Part shown: one piece after another, positions 1-5,036 of the stretch | Position numbering within the stretch: the first letter of the stretch is position 1 | Layout of the letters: every line of letters begins with the position of its first letter | From: Bacteroidales bacterium | GTDB taxonomy: Bacteria; Bacteroidota; Bacteroidia; Bacteroidales; UBA12077 | Direction of reading: 5' to 3' | NCBI GenBank assembly: GCA_003446015.1 | Contig: DMBU01000106.1 | Coordinates: forward strand, 1-5,036 | DNA: 5,036 bases | The notes under the pieces: generated by a model | Database searches by the model: none | The model's input: the letters and a program-made list of their open reading frames with translations, nothing else | What the model was told of the DNA's origin: nothing | Position numbers and translations under genes: made by a program

Positions 1-955
1 GGATCACATTATCGTCAGCTTGAAGTGTATTGGTAACATTTAATCCATTTTGTGCAGTTAACAATCCCGCCGAAGTCATGGTTCCAGTTCCGGTAGTATA
101 AATATCTCCGGAGGTTGTAATTTCATCTCCAACATTAGATGGAGAAAGGGTTGTTAAAACTCTGTTCCAGTAACCCAGAGTTCCTGTAGAAGGTGGTGTT
201 GTTGTCAAACCACTGGTTCCATTGGTGTAAACTCCTGAATTTATTGCTAAACCTGTATTTGGAATATTACTTAATAATGACCAGCCTGGAGCGCCAGCAG
301 CCGTATTCATTAATATTTCTCCTGTTATTCCACTTGGGGCAAGCAAAGAAATAGCATTAGTACCATTACCATAAAGGAGGTTGTTCGTTGTAATAGAAGA
401 TAGCCCGGTTCCACCGTAAGGAACTTCTACAATATCAGCTTCCCATGTTCCTGTGGTTATTGTTCCTAAGGTGTCAATGGAGGTTTGTCCACCATAGGTC
501 GTGGCAATATTAATAATCGGGTTAGCAGCATCGGTCTTATCAATTGTTATTCTGTCAATCGTTCCAAACACATCATTGATACCAACATCACCAGAAAAGA
601 GCACCCGCCATACCGTTCCATCAAAAATGTTAAGTTTATTGCTTGTGGTATTATAAATGATGAGTCCTGTAGCTGGAGCGGCAATTGTGTTTCTGTCTGC
701 TTCAGTCATTCTGGGTGTAAGAAAACCTTTAAATGTACCGGCCGTATGCTTCAATTCAAGAATAGCAGAAGCCTCCGGAACAATGGTTGTTTCGCTAATT
801 CCAACACCCTGGGCAAATATCTTTTGCCCACTCAGCACCAGTAAGAGTGCAATTATAATTAGCACTTGTTTTAAACGAGAGTTACTTGTAAATCTTCCGA
901 CTTGCTCCCTCACTTTCAATGGGGCTTCTGAAAATGTTTTAACATTTGTAACCAT
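1..955 (-). CDS. Secreted fibre-like repetitive surface protein, N-terminal part (runs off left edge)
   Basis: An open frame of 318 codons without a stop reads leftward off the window edge, so the C-terminus is missing. Residues 28-49 form a signal peptide: basic RLKQ, then hydrophobic VLIIIALLLVL, then a likely cut near KIFA|Q. The N-region before it is unusually long (about 27 residues). Residues 61-120 hold a block common in Bacteroidota exported proteins: AILELKHT, GFLTPRMTEADR, ATGLIIYNTTSNKLNIFDGT, W. Residues 164-202 (GTITTGTWEADI...VPYGGTG...LLYGNGTNAI) resemble the repeat units of phage tail fibres and other beta-rich fibres. The rest is Gly/Thr/Asn/Ser-rich, ending in GLLTAQNGLNVTNTLQADD, typical of beta-helical stalks. 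Likely role: exported adhesin or fibre; the missing C-terminus might carry a secretion or attachment domain, which cannot be seen. Start chosen for AGGAGG six bases upstream. An in-frame ATG at 980-982 (MKNSIRRQV, A-rich upstream, stop three codons before) is a serious alternative. Confidence 0.82.
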   Translation of the reverse strand, partial: MVTNVKTFSEAPLKVREQVGRFTSNSRLKQVLIIIALLLVLSGQKIFAQGVGISETTIVPEASAILELKHTAGTFKGFLTPRMTEADRNTIAAPATGLIIYNTTSNKLNIFDGTVWRVLFSGDVGINDVFGTIDRITIDKTDAANPIINIATTYGGQTSIDTLGTITTGTWEADIVEVPYGGTGLSSITTNNLLYGNGTNAISLLAPSGITGEILMNTAAGAPGWSLLSNIPNTGLAINSGVYTNGTSGLTTTPPSTGTLGYWNRVLTTLSPSNVGDEITTSGDIYTTGTGTMTSAGLLTAQNGLNVTNTLQADDNVI

Positions 956-961
956 GACTTG

Positions 962-967
962 CCTCCT
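962..967 (-). promoter_or_regulatory. Strong Shine-Dalgarno AGGAGG of the surface-protein gene
   Basis: On the minus strand AGGAGG is followed by six bases (CAAGTC) and then ATG at 955. That is a full match to the anti-Shine-Dalgarno at good spacing. It supports the 955 start, but Bacteroidota genes seldom depend on such motifs and neither pyrH nor frr here has one. If translation starts at 982 instead, these bases simply encode Arg-Arg. Confidence 0.5.
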
Positions 968-1024
968 TATACTATTTTTCATTTTTTCTACTTAATTAAC
1001 ATGTACATCACAGGATGATGCACT

Positions 1025-1047
1025 TGTTTGCTGCACAGCAGCAAACA
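1025..1047 (-). repeat. Perfect 10-bp inverted repeat (hairpin) in the surface-gene leader
   Basis: Arms TGTTTGCTGC (1025-1034) and GCAGCAAACA (1038-1047) are perfect complements around a 3-base loop ACA. It lies 42 bases before the upstream ATG (982) and 69 before the ATG at 955. There is no T-run on either side, so it is not a standard terminator. It could be a leader-RNA hairpin or a protein-binding dyad. Confidence 0.7.
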
Positions 1048-1280
1048 TTATTTGGTAAATTCCAAAGTGGATATTATATTTTTCTGAAAATATATGATAT
1101 GTAATAACTTTAAATCCCTGAAAATAGGGCATGAGTGATGAGCAAGCACAAAAAACCCTGGTCAGTTTGTGCATAATACATTGACTAATGCAGCTTCCCT
1201 TGCTTTTTGAAGATTCATCAACAAAAACTTGAGAAATGCAATTGCTATTTTTATTTAACCTCACTCTATTAATATAATCT

Positions 1281-1298
1281 TCCCGATAATTACCGGGA
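1281..1298. repeat. Near-perfect 18-bp palindrome
   Basis: TCCCG-A-TAATTA-C-CGGGA reads as a palindrome except for one symmetric mismatch (A1286 against C1293). Its G+C-rich arms stand out from the AT-rich surroundings. It has the size and symmetry of an operator for a dimeric regulator; no T-run follows. The binding protein is unknown. Confidence 0.5.
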
Positions 1299-1349
1299 CA
1301 TATACGTTCTTACACTAACAATTATCGCGTTTAGATGTTTTTAAAAGTT

Positions 1350-1393
1350 GACGAATTTACAAAATCTGTTGATAAAATGTTTGTAAAATCGAC
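1350..1393. repeat. Imperfect 14-bp inverted repeat with 16-bp spacer
   Basis: The arm at 1350-1363 (GACGAATTTACAAA) pairs with the arm at 1380-1393 (TTTGTAAAATCGAC) at 12 of 14 positions, including an unbroken TTTACAAA/TTTGTAAA core. The right arm touches a perfect 12-bp palindrome CGTTTTAAAACG at 1393-1404. Confidence 0.45.
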
Positions 1394-1404
1394 GTTTTAA
1401 AACG
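1393..1404. repeat. Perfect 12-bp palindrome
   Basis: CGTTTTAAAACG is self-complementary over all 12 bases and sits directly beside the inverted repeat ending at 1393. Most of it is A/T, so chance cannot be excluded. Confidence 0.4.
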
Positions 1405-1422
1405 AAACCTTATAAAAATAGT

Positions 1423-1469
1423 TAAATATCAATACGCTAGCAAAAAACTAACAGCTTTTTTGATATTTA
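1423..1469. repeat. Perfect 10-bp inverted repeat enclosing 27 bp
   Basis: TAAATATCAA (1423-1432) and TTGATATTTA (1460-1469) are perfect complements. The enclosed segment can form a smaller alternative stem between its A-run (about 1442-1447) and T-run (1456-1461). On either strand it would make an A/U-rich stem-loop; there is no G+C-rich terminator stem. Confidence 0.45.
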
Positions 1470-1474
1470 CTAGT

Positions 1475-1500
1475 ATTTAATTTCTTACTAAGAATTAAAT
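1475..1500. repeat. Inverted repeat ATTTAATT / AATTAAAT with inner CTTA-C-TAAG
   Basis: Arms at 1475-1482 and 1493-1500 are perfect 8-bp complements. Inside, CTTA (1484-1487) and TAAG (1489-1492) also match around a single C, leaving only T1483 unpaired. It lies six bases after the previous inverted repeat. The A/T-only outer arms make chance possible. Confidence 0.4.
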
Positions 1501-1649
1501 CGTAAATAATTTAGTTATCAATAAATTAAATATGTTTTTTGTACGTAAGAATGGTTAAGAAAGTTTTAAACAGTACAGATAAAATAAAATAATTGAGTAG
1601 TTGATTACTTAAACAAAGTACGATTTCCAATAATCATAGATTAAAAGCG

Positions 1650-1680
1650 AATCATCAATGATCTTTTAACAATCATCAAT
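1650..1680. repeat. Direct repeat AATCATCAAT, 21-bp period
   Basis: The decamer AATCATCAAT occurs at 1650-1659 and 1671-1680, start to start 21 bases, about two helical turns. A weaker relative (AATCATAGAT, 7 of 10) lies at 1632-1641. Same-face spacing upstream of the kinase gene is what one would expect of tandem regulator sites, but no regulator is identified. Confidence 0.45.
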
Positions 1681-1716
1681 TAATTTTTCTGATTTTTTAA
1701 TAAGTTATTATTTTGG

Positions 1717-1746
1717 TTTACTTTGTGACCCGGGCTTATATATTTT
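1717..1746 (+). promoter_or_regulatory. Weak candidate Bacteroidota promoter for the histidine kinase
   Basis: TTTA (1717-1720), 18 bases, then TATATTTT (1739-1746) matches the Bacteroidota -33 TTTG / -7 TAnnTTTG pattern at 3 of 4 and 7 of 8 positions. It would give a leader of roughly 80 bases. The match is imperfect in AT-rich DNA where near-matches are common. Confidence 0.25.
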
Positions 1747-1832
1747 CAAATTTAACCGCATACGTAGTTATTGAATATTGTACATGATTTAAGCAGGCAT
1801 AATTATTCATCATCACGATATAGCAGAAGATT

Positions 1833-3242
1833 ATGACAGATCTGGATGAACTTTTAAAGAAGAAATTTAGGCTACACATTTACGATTCCGTTCTTAAAAA
1901 TGTATTACTTATAACTGGGTTGGGCATTTTAGCTCTAATCTATTATATGTATTCCGATTTGTTTATAAGACATAATGTGCAAGCTTTTTATACTCGTTTG
2001 TTGCCTTTAAGTATAGCTGTTCCTCTATTTGTATTTCAGCTGGTTACAAGGAGAAAATACAAATTCGTTAAAGTCTTAATGTATCACTTATTGCTTACAA
2101 GTGCTGTAATAATGATGTATGGAATATGTCTGGTTCATCTTCATGAAAATGCACTTGCACCTTCTGTTACAGGAACTGTACTTGTAATTTTTATAATATC
2201 TCTTGAAATAAAAACAAATACACGAAACACTGCATTCATATATTTTTTACCTCTTCTTGCATTTACACTGAGCCTCATTTTTTTCTATAAGCCTTCGGGC
2301 GAAGAGTTCACTGTGATGGCAGATATTTATCCTATAATTGCTGCTGGCTTTGCGATAAACAGAGTCCAATATAATCTCAGATATAAATTATTTACATCGG
2401 GCTATTTACTTGATCTTGAAAAACAAAAAACAGAAAAATTATATAAAGAAACACTTCTAATAAATGCTGATTTACACAAAAAAGCAAACGAAGTAATAGC
2501 ACATAAAGAGGAAATCGAAGAGAAAAATGAGAAACTCCAGGAGAGCAATGCAACAAAAGATAAATTCTTTGCCATTATTGCACACGATCTGCTGAGTCCT
2601 TTTAATATTATGCTTGGTTTCTCTGAATTATTGGTTGAAAGTTTTAATGAAAACAATACGGATGAACAAAAAAAATGTGCAAAAGAGATACATCAGAAGA
2701 TTAACGGCACATATAAATTACTTGAAAGTCTACTTATCTGGGCACGTGCACAAAAGCATACCATAGCGTTTAAATTAGTAAAAGTAAACTTGTTTTTATT
2801 TACAGAAGAAATTATTGAACATTTGCGCCAATCTGCAGAAATTAAATCTATTCAAATTTTAAATCATACAGATAATGATGTTACTCTTAATGCTGATAAG
2901 AATATGCTGGCCACAATATTACGTAACCTGATTTCGAATGCAATCAAATTCACTCCAAAAGATGGCCGTATTACCGTAGATGCACGTTTAATACCGGTTA
3001 ACAGCAATCGAAATCTTGTTGAGATATCTGTAAAAGATACTGGTTTAGGAATAGCTCCCGGTATACAATCAAAATTATTTGATATATCGAAAAGTATATC
3101 AACAAATGGAACCGAAAATGAAAAAGGTACGGGTTTGGGCTTAATCCTTTGTAAAGAATTTATTGAGAAACATGGTGGAGAAATTCGTGTTGAAACTGAA
3201 CCGGGTAAAGGAAGTAATTTTATTTTTACCTTACCCGAATAA
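1833..3242 (+). CDS. Six-transmembrane sensor histidine kinase
   Basis: Membrane sensor kinase of 469 residues that should autophosphorylate on His and pass the phosphate to a response regulator. Six hydrophobic segments (about 23-42, 53-72, 80-101, 111-125, 133-152, 162-177) make up the N-terminal sensor, with short loops and no obvious extracellular domain, so it probably senses something in or near the membrane. A Lys/Glu-rich coiled coil follows at about 190-242. The HisKA H-box is FFAIIAHDLLSPFN with His251. The ATPase domain has an N-box (LRNLISNAIKF, Asn365 and Asn369), G1 (DTGLGIAP, 402-409) and G2 (GTGLGL, 432-437), and ends with GGEIRVETEPGKGSNFIFTLP. All catalytic motifs look intact. 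There is no receiver, PAS or HAMP domain and no response-regulator gene beside it, so it is an orphan kinase here. Start: first ATG of the frame, just before a hydrophilic N-terminus. The ligand cannot be inferred. Confidence 0.93.
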   Translation: MTDLDELLKKKFRLHIYDSVLKNVLLITGLGILALIYYMYSDLFIRHNVQAFYTRLLPLSIAVPLFVFQLVTRRKYKFVKVLMYHLLLTSAVIMMYGICLVHLHENALAPSVTGTVLVIFIISLEIKTNTRNTAFIYFLPLLAFTLSLIFFYKPSGEEFTVMADIYPIIAAGFAINRVQYNLRYKLFTSGYLLDLEKQKTEKLYKETLLINADLHKKANEVIAHKEEIEEKNEKLQESNATKDKFFAIIAHDLLSPFNIMLGFSELLVESFNENNTDEQKKCAKEIHQKINGTYKLLESLLIWARAQKHTIAFKLVKVNLFLFTEEIIEHLRQSAEIKSIQILNHTDNDVTLNADKNMLATILRNLISNAIKFTPKDGRITVDARLIPVNSNRNLVEISVKDTGLGIAPGIQSKLFDISKSISTNGTENEKGTGLGLILCKEFIEKHGGEIRVETEPGKGSNFIFTLPE

Positions 3243-3310
3243 TGATAGTTTTTACCAAATGATCTGAATTAAACAAACATCTTTTTGTAACTAATCAGGG
3301 AGAGTGTTGC

Positions 3311-3394
3311 AAGTCAACGGATGACTTCTTAATCATTAACTTCATAAGCAAAAAAGGTCCGATCATTTTGTTGGGATAGTCATCCGGTGACTAT
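3311..3394 (+). other. Structured RNA candidate: two hairpins with identical stem core and complementary loops
   Basis: Hairpin 1: AAGTCA (3311-3316), loop ACGGA, TGACTT (3322-3327). Hairpin 2: ATAGTCA (3376-3382), loop TCCGG, TGACTAT (3388-3394). Both stems are perfect and share AGTCA/TGACT, and the loops can pair through CGGA with TCCG. As a consequence 3313-3326 can also pair with 3378-3391 in one long helix, 13 of 14 pairs. Hairpin 2 and the long helix both overlap the terminator at 3385-3406, so the folds are mutually exclusive. This is the layout of an attenuator, or of the 3' part of a small RNA. I recognise no known riboswitch class. As DNA, it is two AGTCA-N5-TGACT dyads 66 bp apart, a possible paired operator. 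Confidence 0.5.
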
Positions 3395-3406
3395 TCACCG
3401 TTTTTT
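3385..3406 (+). terminator. Intrinsic terminator after the histidine kinase gene
   Basis: CGGTGA (3385-3390), loop CTAT, TCACCG (3395-3400), followed by six T (3401-3406). It lies about 140 bases after the kinase stop codon and before the pyrH promoter, so it separates the two transcription units. Its left arm is shared with a competing hairpin at 3376-3394, so termination may be conditional. Confidence 0.75.
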
Positions 3407-3442
3407 GGATTCGAGGAGTTTTATCAGGAGAATTCTATTAAA

Positions 3443-3472
3443 TTAGCATCTATTTAAACGAATTTAATTTTG
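3443..3472 (+). promoter_or_regulatory. Bacteroidota-type promoter of pyrH
   Basis: A perfect -7 box TAATTTTG (3465-3472, fits TAnnTTTG) is preceded 18 bases upstream by TTAG (3443-3446), 3 of 4 with the -33 TTTG. Transcription would start near 3478, giving a leader of about 75 bases. It sits after the terminator at 3385-3406, as expected for an independent unit. Confidence 0.5.
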
Positions 3473-3553
3473 TGCTTGCCGATATTTAAACAAAATGTTA
3501 TCTTCATAACTTTCTTTCTAAGCAATAATGAGTTGAAATAACAAAGTAAAATT

Positions 3554-4267
3554 ATGATAAAATACAAACGAATTCTTTTAAAACTAAGTGGTGAATCCTT
3601 AATGGGTTCTGAAGGTTATGGAATTGATTCAAAGCGATTATACGAATATGCTGAACAAATTAAAGAACTTACTGAAGCAGGCACTCAGGTTGGAATTGTA
3701 ATTGGTGGAGGTAACATCTTTCGCGGATTATCAGGAGCTACCAAAGGTTTCGACAGAGTAAAAGGTGATCAGATGGGAATGCTGGCGACCGTAATTAACA
3801 GTCTGGCGTTGCAATCGGCTTTAACAAGTATAAATGTAAATTCCTTGGTTTATACAGCTGTAAGGATGGAACCTGTAGGCGAATTGTACAACAGAGATAA
3901 AGTAGTAAAAAATCTTGAAAAGGGAAAAGTTGTTATCCTTTCTGGAGGAACAGGAAATCCATATTTTACGACAGATACTGCATCTGCACTAAGAGCAGTT
4001 GAGATTGGAGCTGAAATCATCTTAAAAGGAACCCGTGTTAATGGTGTGTATACTGCCGATCCTGAAAAAGACAAGAAAGCAACAAAGTTCAAACAAATCT
4101 CATTTGACGAAGTAATCAAACGCGAATTAAACGTGATGGATCTTACTGCATTTACAATGTGTAAGGAAAATAATTTACCAATATATGTTTTTGATATGAA
4201 TCAGGTTGGAAACTTATTAAGGGTTATAAAAGGAGAAGAGATTGGAACACTGGTGTGGGAAGGATAA
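3554..4267 (+). CDS. pyrH: UMP kinase (uridylate kinase)
   Basis: PyrH phosphorylates UMP to UDP with ATP, in the cytoplasm, as the committed step from de novo pyrimidine synthesis to UTP and CTP. Bacterial enzymes are hexamers of the amino-acid-kinase fold. The 237 residues match the family's usual length of about 235-245. Visible motifs: KLSGE at 10-14 (phosphate binding), VIGGGNIFRG at 49-58, DQMGMLAT at 72-79 (UMP site and helix), GGTGNPYFTTD at 131-141, LKGTRVNGVYTADP at 157-170 (ATP site) and NVMDLTAF at 193-200. No key residue appears missing. The start is the first ATG, with an A-rich upstream stretch and no Shine-Dalgarno, normal for this phylum. It is followed by frr, a widely conserved order. 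rpsB and tsf, which often precede pyrH, are not upstream here. Confidence 0.98.
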   Translation: MIKYKRILLKLSGESLMGSEGYGIDSKRLYEYAEQIKELTEAGTQVGIVIGGGNIFRGLSGATKGFDRVKGDQMGMLATVINSLALQSALTSINVNSLVYTAVRMEPVGELYNRDKVVKNLEKGKVVILSGGTGNPYFTTDTASALRAVEIGAEIILKGTRVNGVYTADPEKDKKATKFKQISFDEVIKRELNVMDLTAFTMCKENNLPIYVFDMNQVGNLLRVIKGEEIGTLVWEG

Positions 4268-4311
4268 TCTTTTAATTACGAGTTACAATTTTTTAATCTA
4301 AATACCAACTA

Positions 4312-4341
4312 TTTCATTTTAGCATTTTTTTTATAAATTTG
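4312..4341 (+). promoter_or_regulatory. Bacteroidota-type promoter of frr
   Basis: A perfect -7 box TAAATTTG (4334-4341) is preceded 18 bases upstream by TTTC (4312-4315), 3 of 4 with the -33 TTTG. This is the same spacing as the pyrH promoter. Predicted start is near 4347, with a leader of about 36 bases. No clear terminator lies between pyrH and this site, so frr may also receive read-through from pyrH. Confidence 0.6.
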
Positions 4342-4383
4342 TTGCAGTTGAAGTAAAATACCCTAACCCTAAAATAGATAGTC

Positions 4384-4947
4384 ATGACTGAAGAAGTCCA
4401 ATTTATAATTGATTCAGCCAAAGAGAGCATGGATAAAGCAATTCGTCATCTTGAAGTTGAACTTGGGACATTGCGCGCCGGAAAAGCAAATCCACGAATG
4501 TTAGATACAGTAATGGTTGATTATTATGGAACACAAACACCAATTAGTCAGGTAGCAAACATTGGTACTCCCGATGCTAAAACAATTGCTATACAACCCT
4601 GGGAAAAGCCAATGATTGATCCCATTGAGCGCGCTATTATTAATTCAAATCTCGGATTTACTCCCATGAATAATGGAGAAATGATCCGAATTAATATCCC
4701 TGCATTAACTGAAGAAAGAAGGAAAGGTCTGGTTAAACAAGTGCATGCAGAAGGAGAGAGTGCCCGGGTTAGTGTTCGTAGTGCCAGAAAAGATGCAAAC
4801 AACGAAATAAAGTTATTAGAAAAAGAAGGTCTCTCAGAAGATGATGCTAAAACTGCAACTGACGAAATTCAAAAAGTAACCGATAAATATGGTGAAAAGA
4901 TTGATCAGGTTGTTAAGGAAAAAGAAGAAGATATTATGAGAATATAA
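4384..4947 (+). CDS. frr: Ribosome recycling factor
   Basis: RRF acts with EF-G in the cytoplasm to split the 70S ribosome after termination, freeing subunits, mRNA and tRNA. The 187 residues match the family length of about 185. Domain I helices: residues 1-29, followed by LRAGKANPRMLD (30-41), and the C-terminal half 108-187. Domain II beta region is about 32-105, with VDYYGTQTPISQVANI, QPWEKPMIDPIERAI and IRINIPALTEERR. The ribosome-contacting Arg132 is present in VRSARKDAN (131-139). Nothing is missing or broken. Start: ATG after an AT-rich leader with no Shine-Dalgarno; the N-terminus MTEEVQFII is the family's usual beginning. It lies 116 bases after pyrH, is not overlapping, has its own promoter and is followed by a strong terminator. 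Confidence 0.98.
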   Translation: MTEEVQFIIDSAKESMDKAIRHLEVELGTLRAGKANPRMLDTVMVDYYGTQTPISQVANIGTPDAKTIAIQPWEKPMIDPIERAIINSNLGFTPMNNGEMIRINIPALTEERRKGLVKQVHAEGESARVSVRSARKDANNEIKLLEKEGLSEDDAKTATDEIQKVTDKYGEKIDQVVKEKEEDIMRI

Positions 4948-4984
4948 AACCTGATTTTTAACAAGGTAAAAAGAAATAATATAG

Positions 4985-5009
4985 GCAGCTCATTTTGAGC
5001 TGCTTTTTT
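4985..5009 (+). terminator. Strong intrinsic terminator after frr
   Basis: GCAGCTCA (4985-4992), loop TTT, TGAGCTGC (4996-5003), then six T (5004-5009). The 8-bp stem is perfect and lies 37 bases after the frr stop codon. It ends the pyrH-frr unit. The remaining 27 bases of the window show no feature. Confidence 0.92.
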
Positions 5010-5036
5010 ATGTTGGTAATGTACTGAAAAATGGTT

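Larger units (their letters stand above)
956..1832. other. Long repeat-rich AT-rich divergent intergenic region
   Basis: About 880 bases separate the minus-strand surface gene from the plus-strand kinase. I find no credible protein gene, tRNA or other known RNA. The only sizeable frame (992-1264, minus strand, GTG start) has a Cys/Ser/His-rich composition and no family signature. From about 1260 the DNA becomes strongly AT-rich and holds several inverted repeats and one direct repeat, listed separately. Both genes must be transcribed from inside this region, so it is their joint control region. No full consensus promoter directed at the surface gene was found at a plausible distance. Confidence 0.6.

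Noticed and set aside
485..995. Two plus-strand open frames (485-844 and 657-995)
   Set aside because: They lie antisense to the surface-protein gene, whose frame gives a signal peptide and recognisable repeats. Their own translations have no family-like character.
992..1264. Minus-strand 90-codon open frame just upstream of the surface gene
   Set aside because: GTG start without a ribosome binding signal, Cys/Ser/His-rich composition, no recognisable domain, and it contains the leader hairpin. A real small gene cannot be fully excluded.
1708..1725. Two 7-of-8 matches to TAnnTTTG upstream of the kinase (1708-1715 and 1718-1725)
   Set aside because: Both have TT in place of the strongly conserved TA and no convincing -33 box; not better than the candidate listed at 1717-1746.
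1747..1754. CAAATTTA, a perfect reverse-strand TAnnTTTG box that could start the surface-gene transcript
   Set aside because: No -33 partner at 18-20 bases and it would leave a leader of nearly 800 bases; more likely chance in AT-rich DNA.
2402..2656. Minus-strand frame inside the kinase gene
   Set aside because: Shadow of the coiled-coil and H-box coding region; Ser/Phe/Leu-rich antisense translation.
3850..4119. Minus-strand frame inside pyrH
   Set aside because: Antisense shadow of the conserved UMP kinase ATP-site region.
4548..4802. Minus-strand frame inside frr
   Set aside because: Antisense shadow of conserved RRF sequence.

Overview
The window looks like a piece of a Bacteroidota (Bacteroidetes-type) chromosome. 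Four things point there. The intergenic DNA is very AT-rich. Two promoters fit the phylum's TTTG / TAnnTTTG consensus. The histidine kinase carries the AHDLxSPFN style of H-box common in the phylum. The secreted protein at the left edge has an N-terminal block (LELK..GFLTPRM...ATGLIIYNTT) often seen in Bacteroidota surface proteins. Genus cannot be told from the sequence.

Layout. (1) Positions 1-955, minus strand: the first 318 codons of a large secreted, fibre-like repetitive surface protein that runs off the left edge. It has a signal peptide, a possible strong Shine-Dalgarno and a perfect 10-bp hairpin in its leader. (2) Positions 956-1832: about 880 bases with no convincing gene, unusually full of inverted and direct repeats, lying between two divergently transcribed genes. 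(3) Positions 1833-3242, plus strand: a six-transmembrane sensor histidine kinase without receiver domain or adjacent response regulator. (4) Positions 3243-3553: a structured region with two hairpins that share the same stem but have complementary loops, overlapping an intrinsic terminator, followed by a promoter for pyrH. (5) pyrH (UMP kinase) and (6) frr (ribosome recycling factor), a conserved housekeeping pair. frr has its own promoter and is followed by a strong terminator.

Functionally the right half is core metabolism and translation: PyrH makes UDP for RNA and envelope precursors, and RRF splits post-termination ribosomes. The left half is accessory: an envelope sensor and an exported adhesin or fibre. 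Whether the kinase controls the divergent surface gene is only an inference from position. I see no mobile element, CRISPR array, tRNA or rRNA. The strongest candidate for something undescribed is the switch-like RNA structure at 3311-3406. The protein genes belong to known families.
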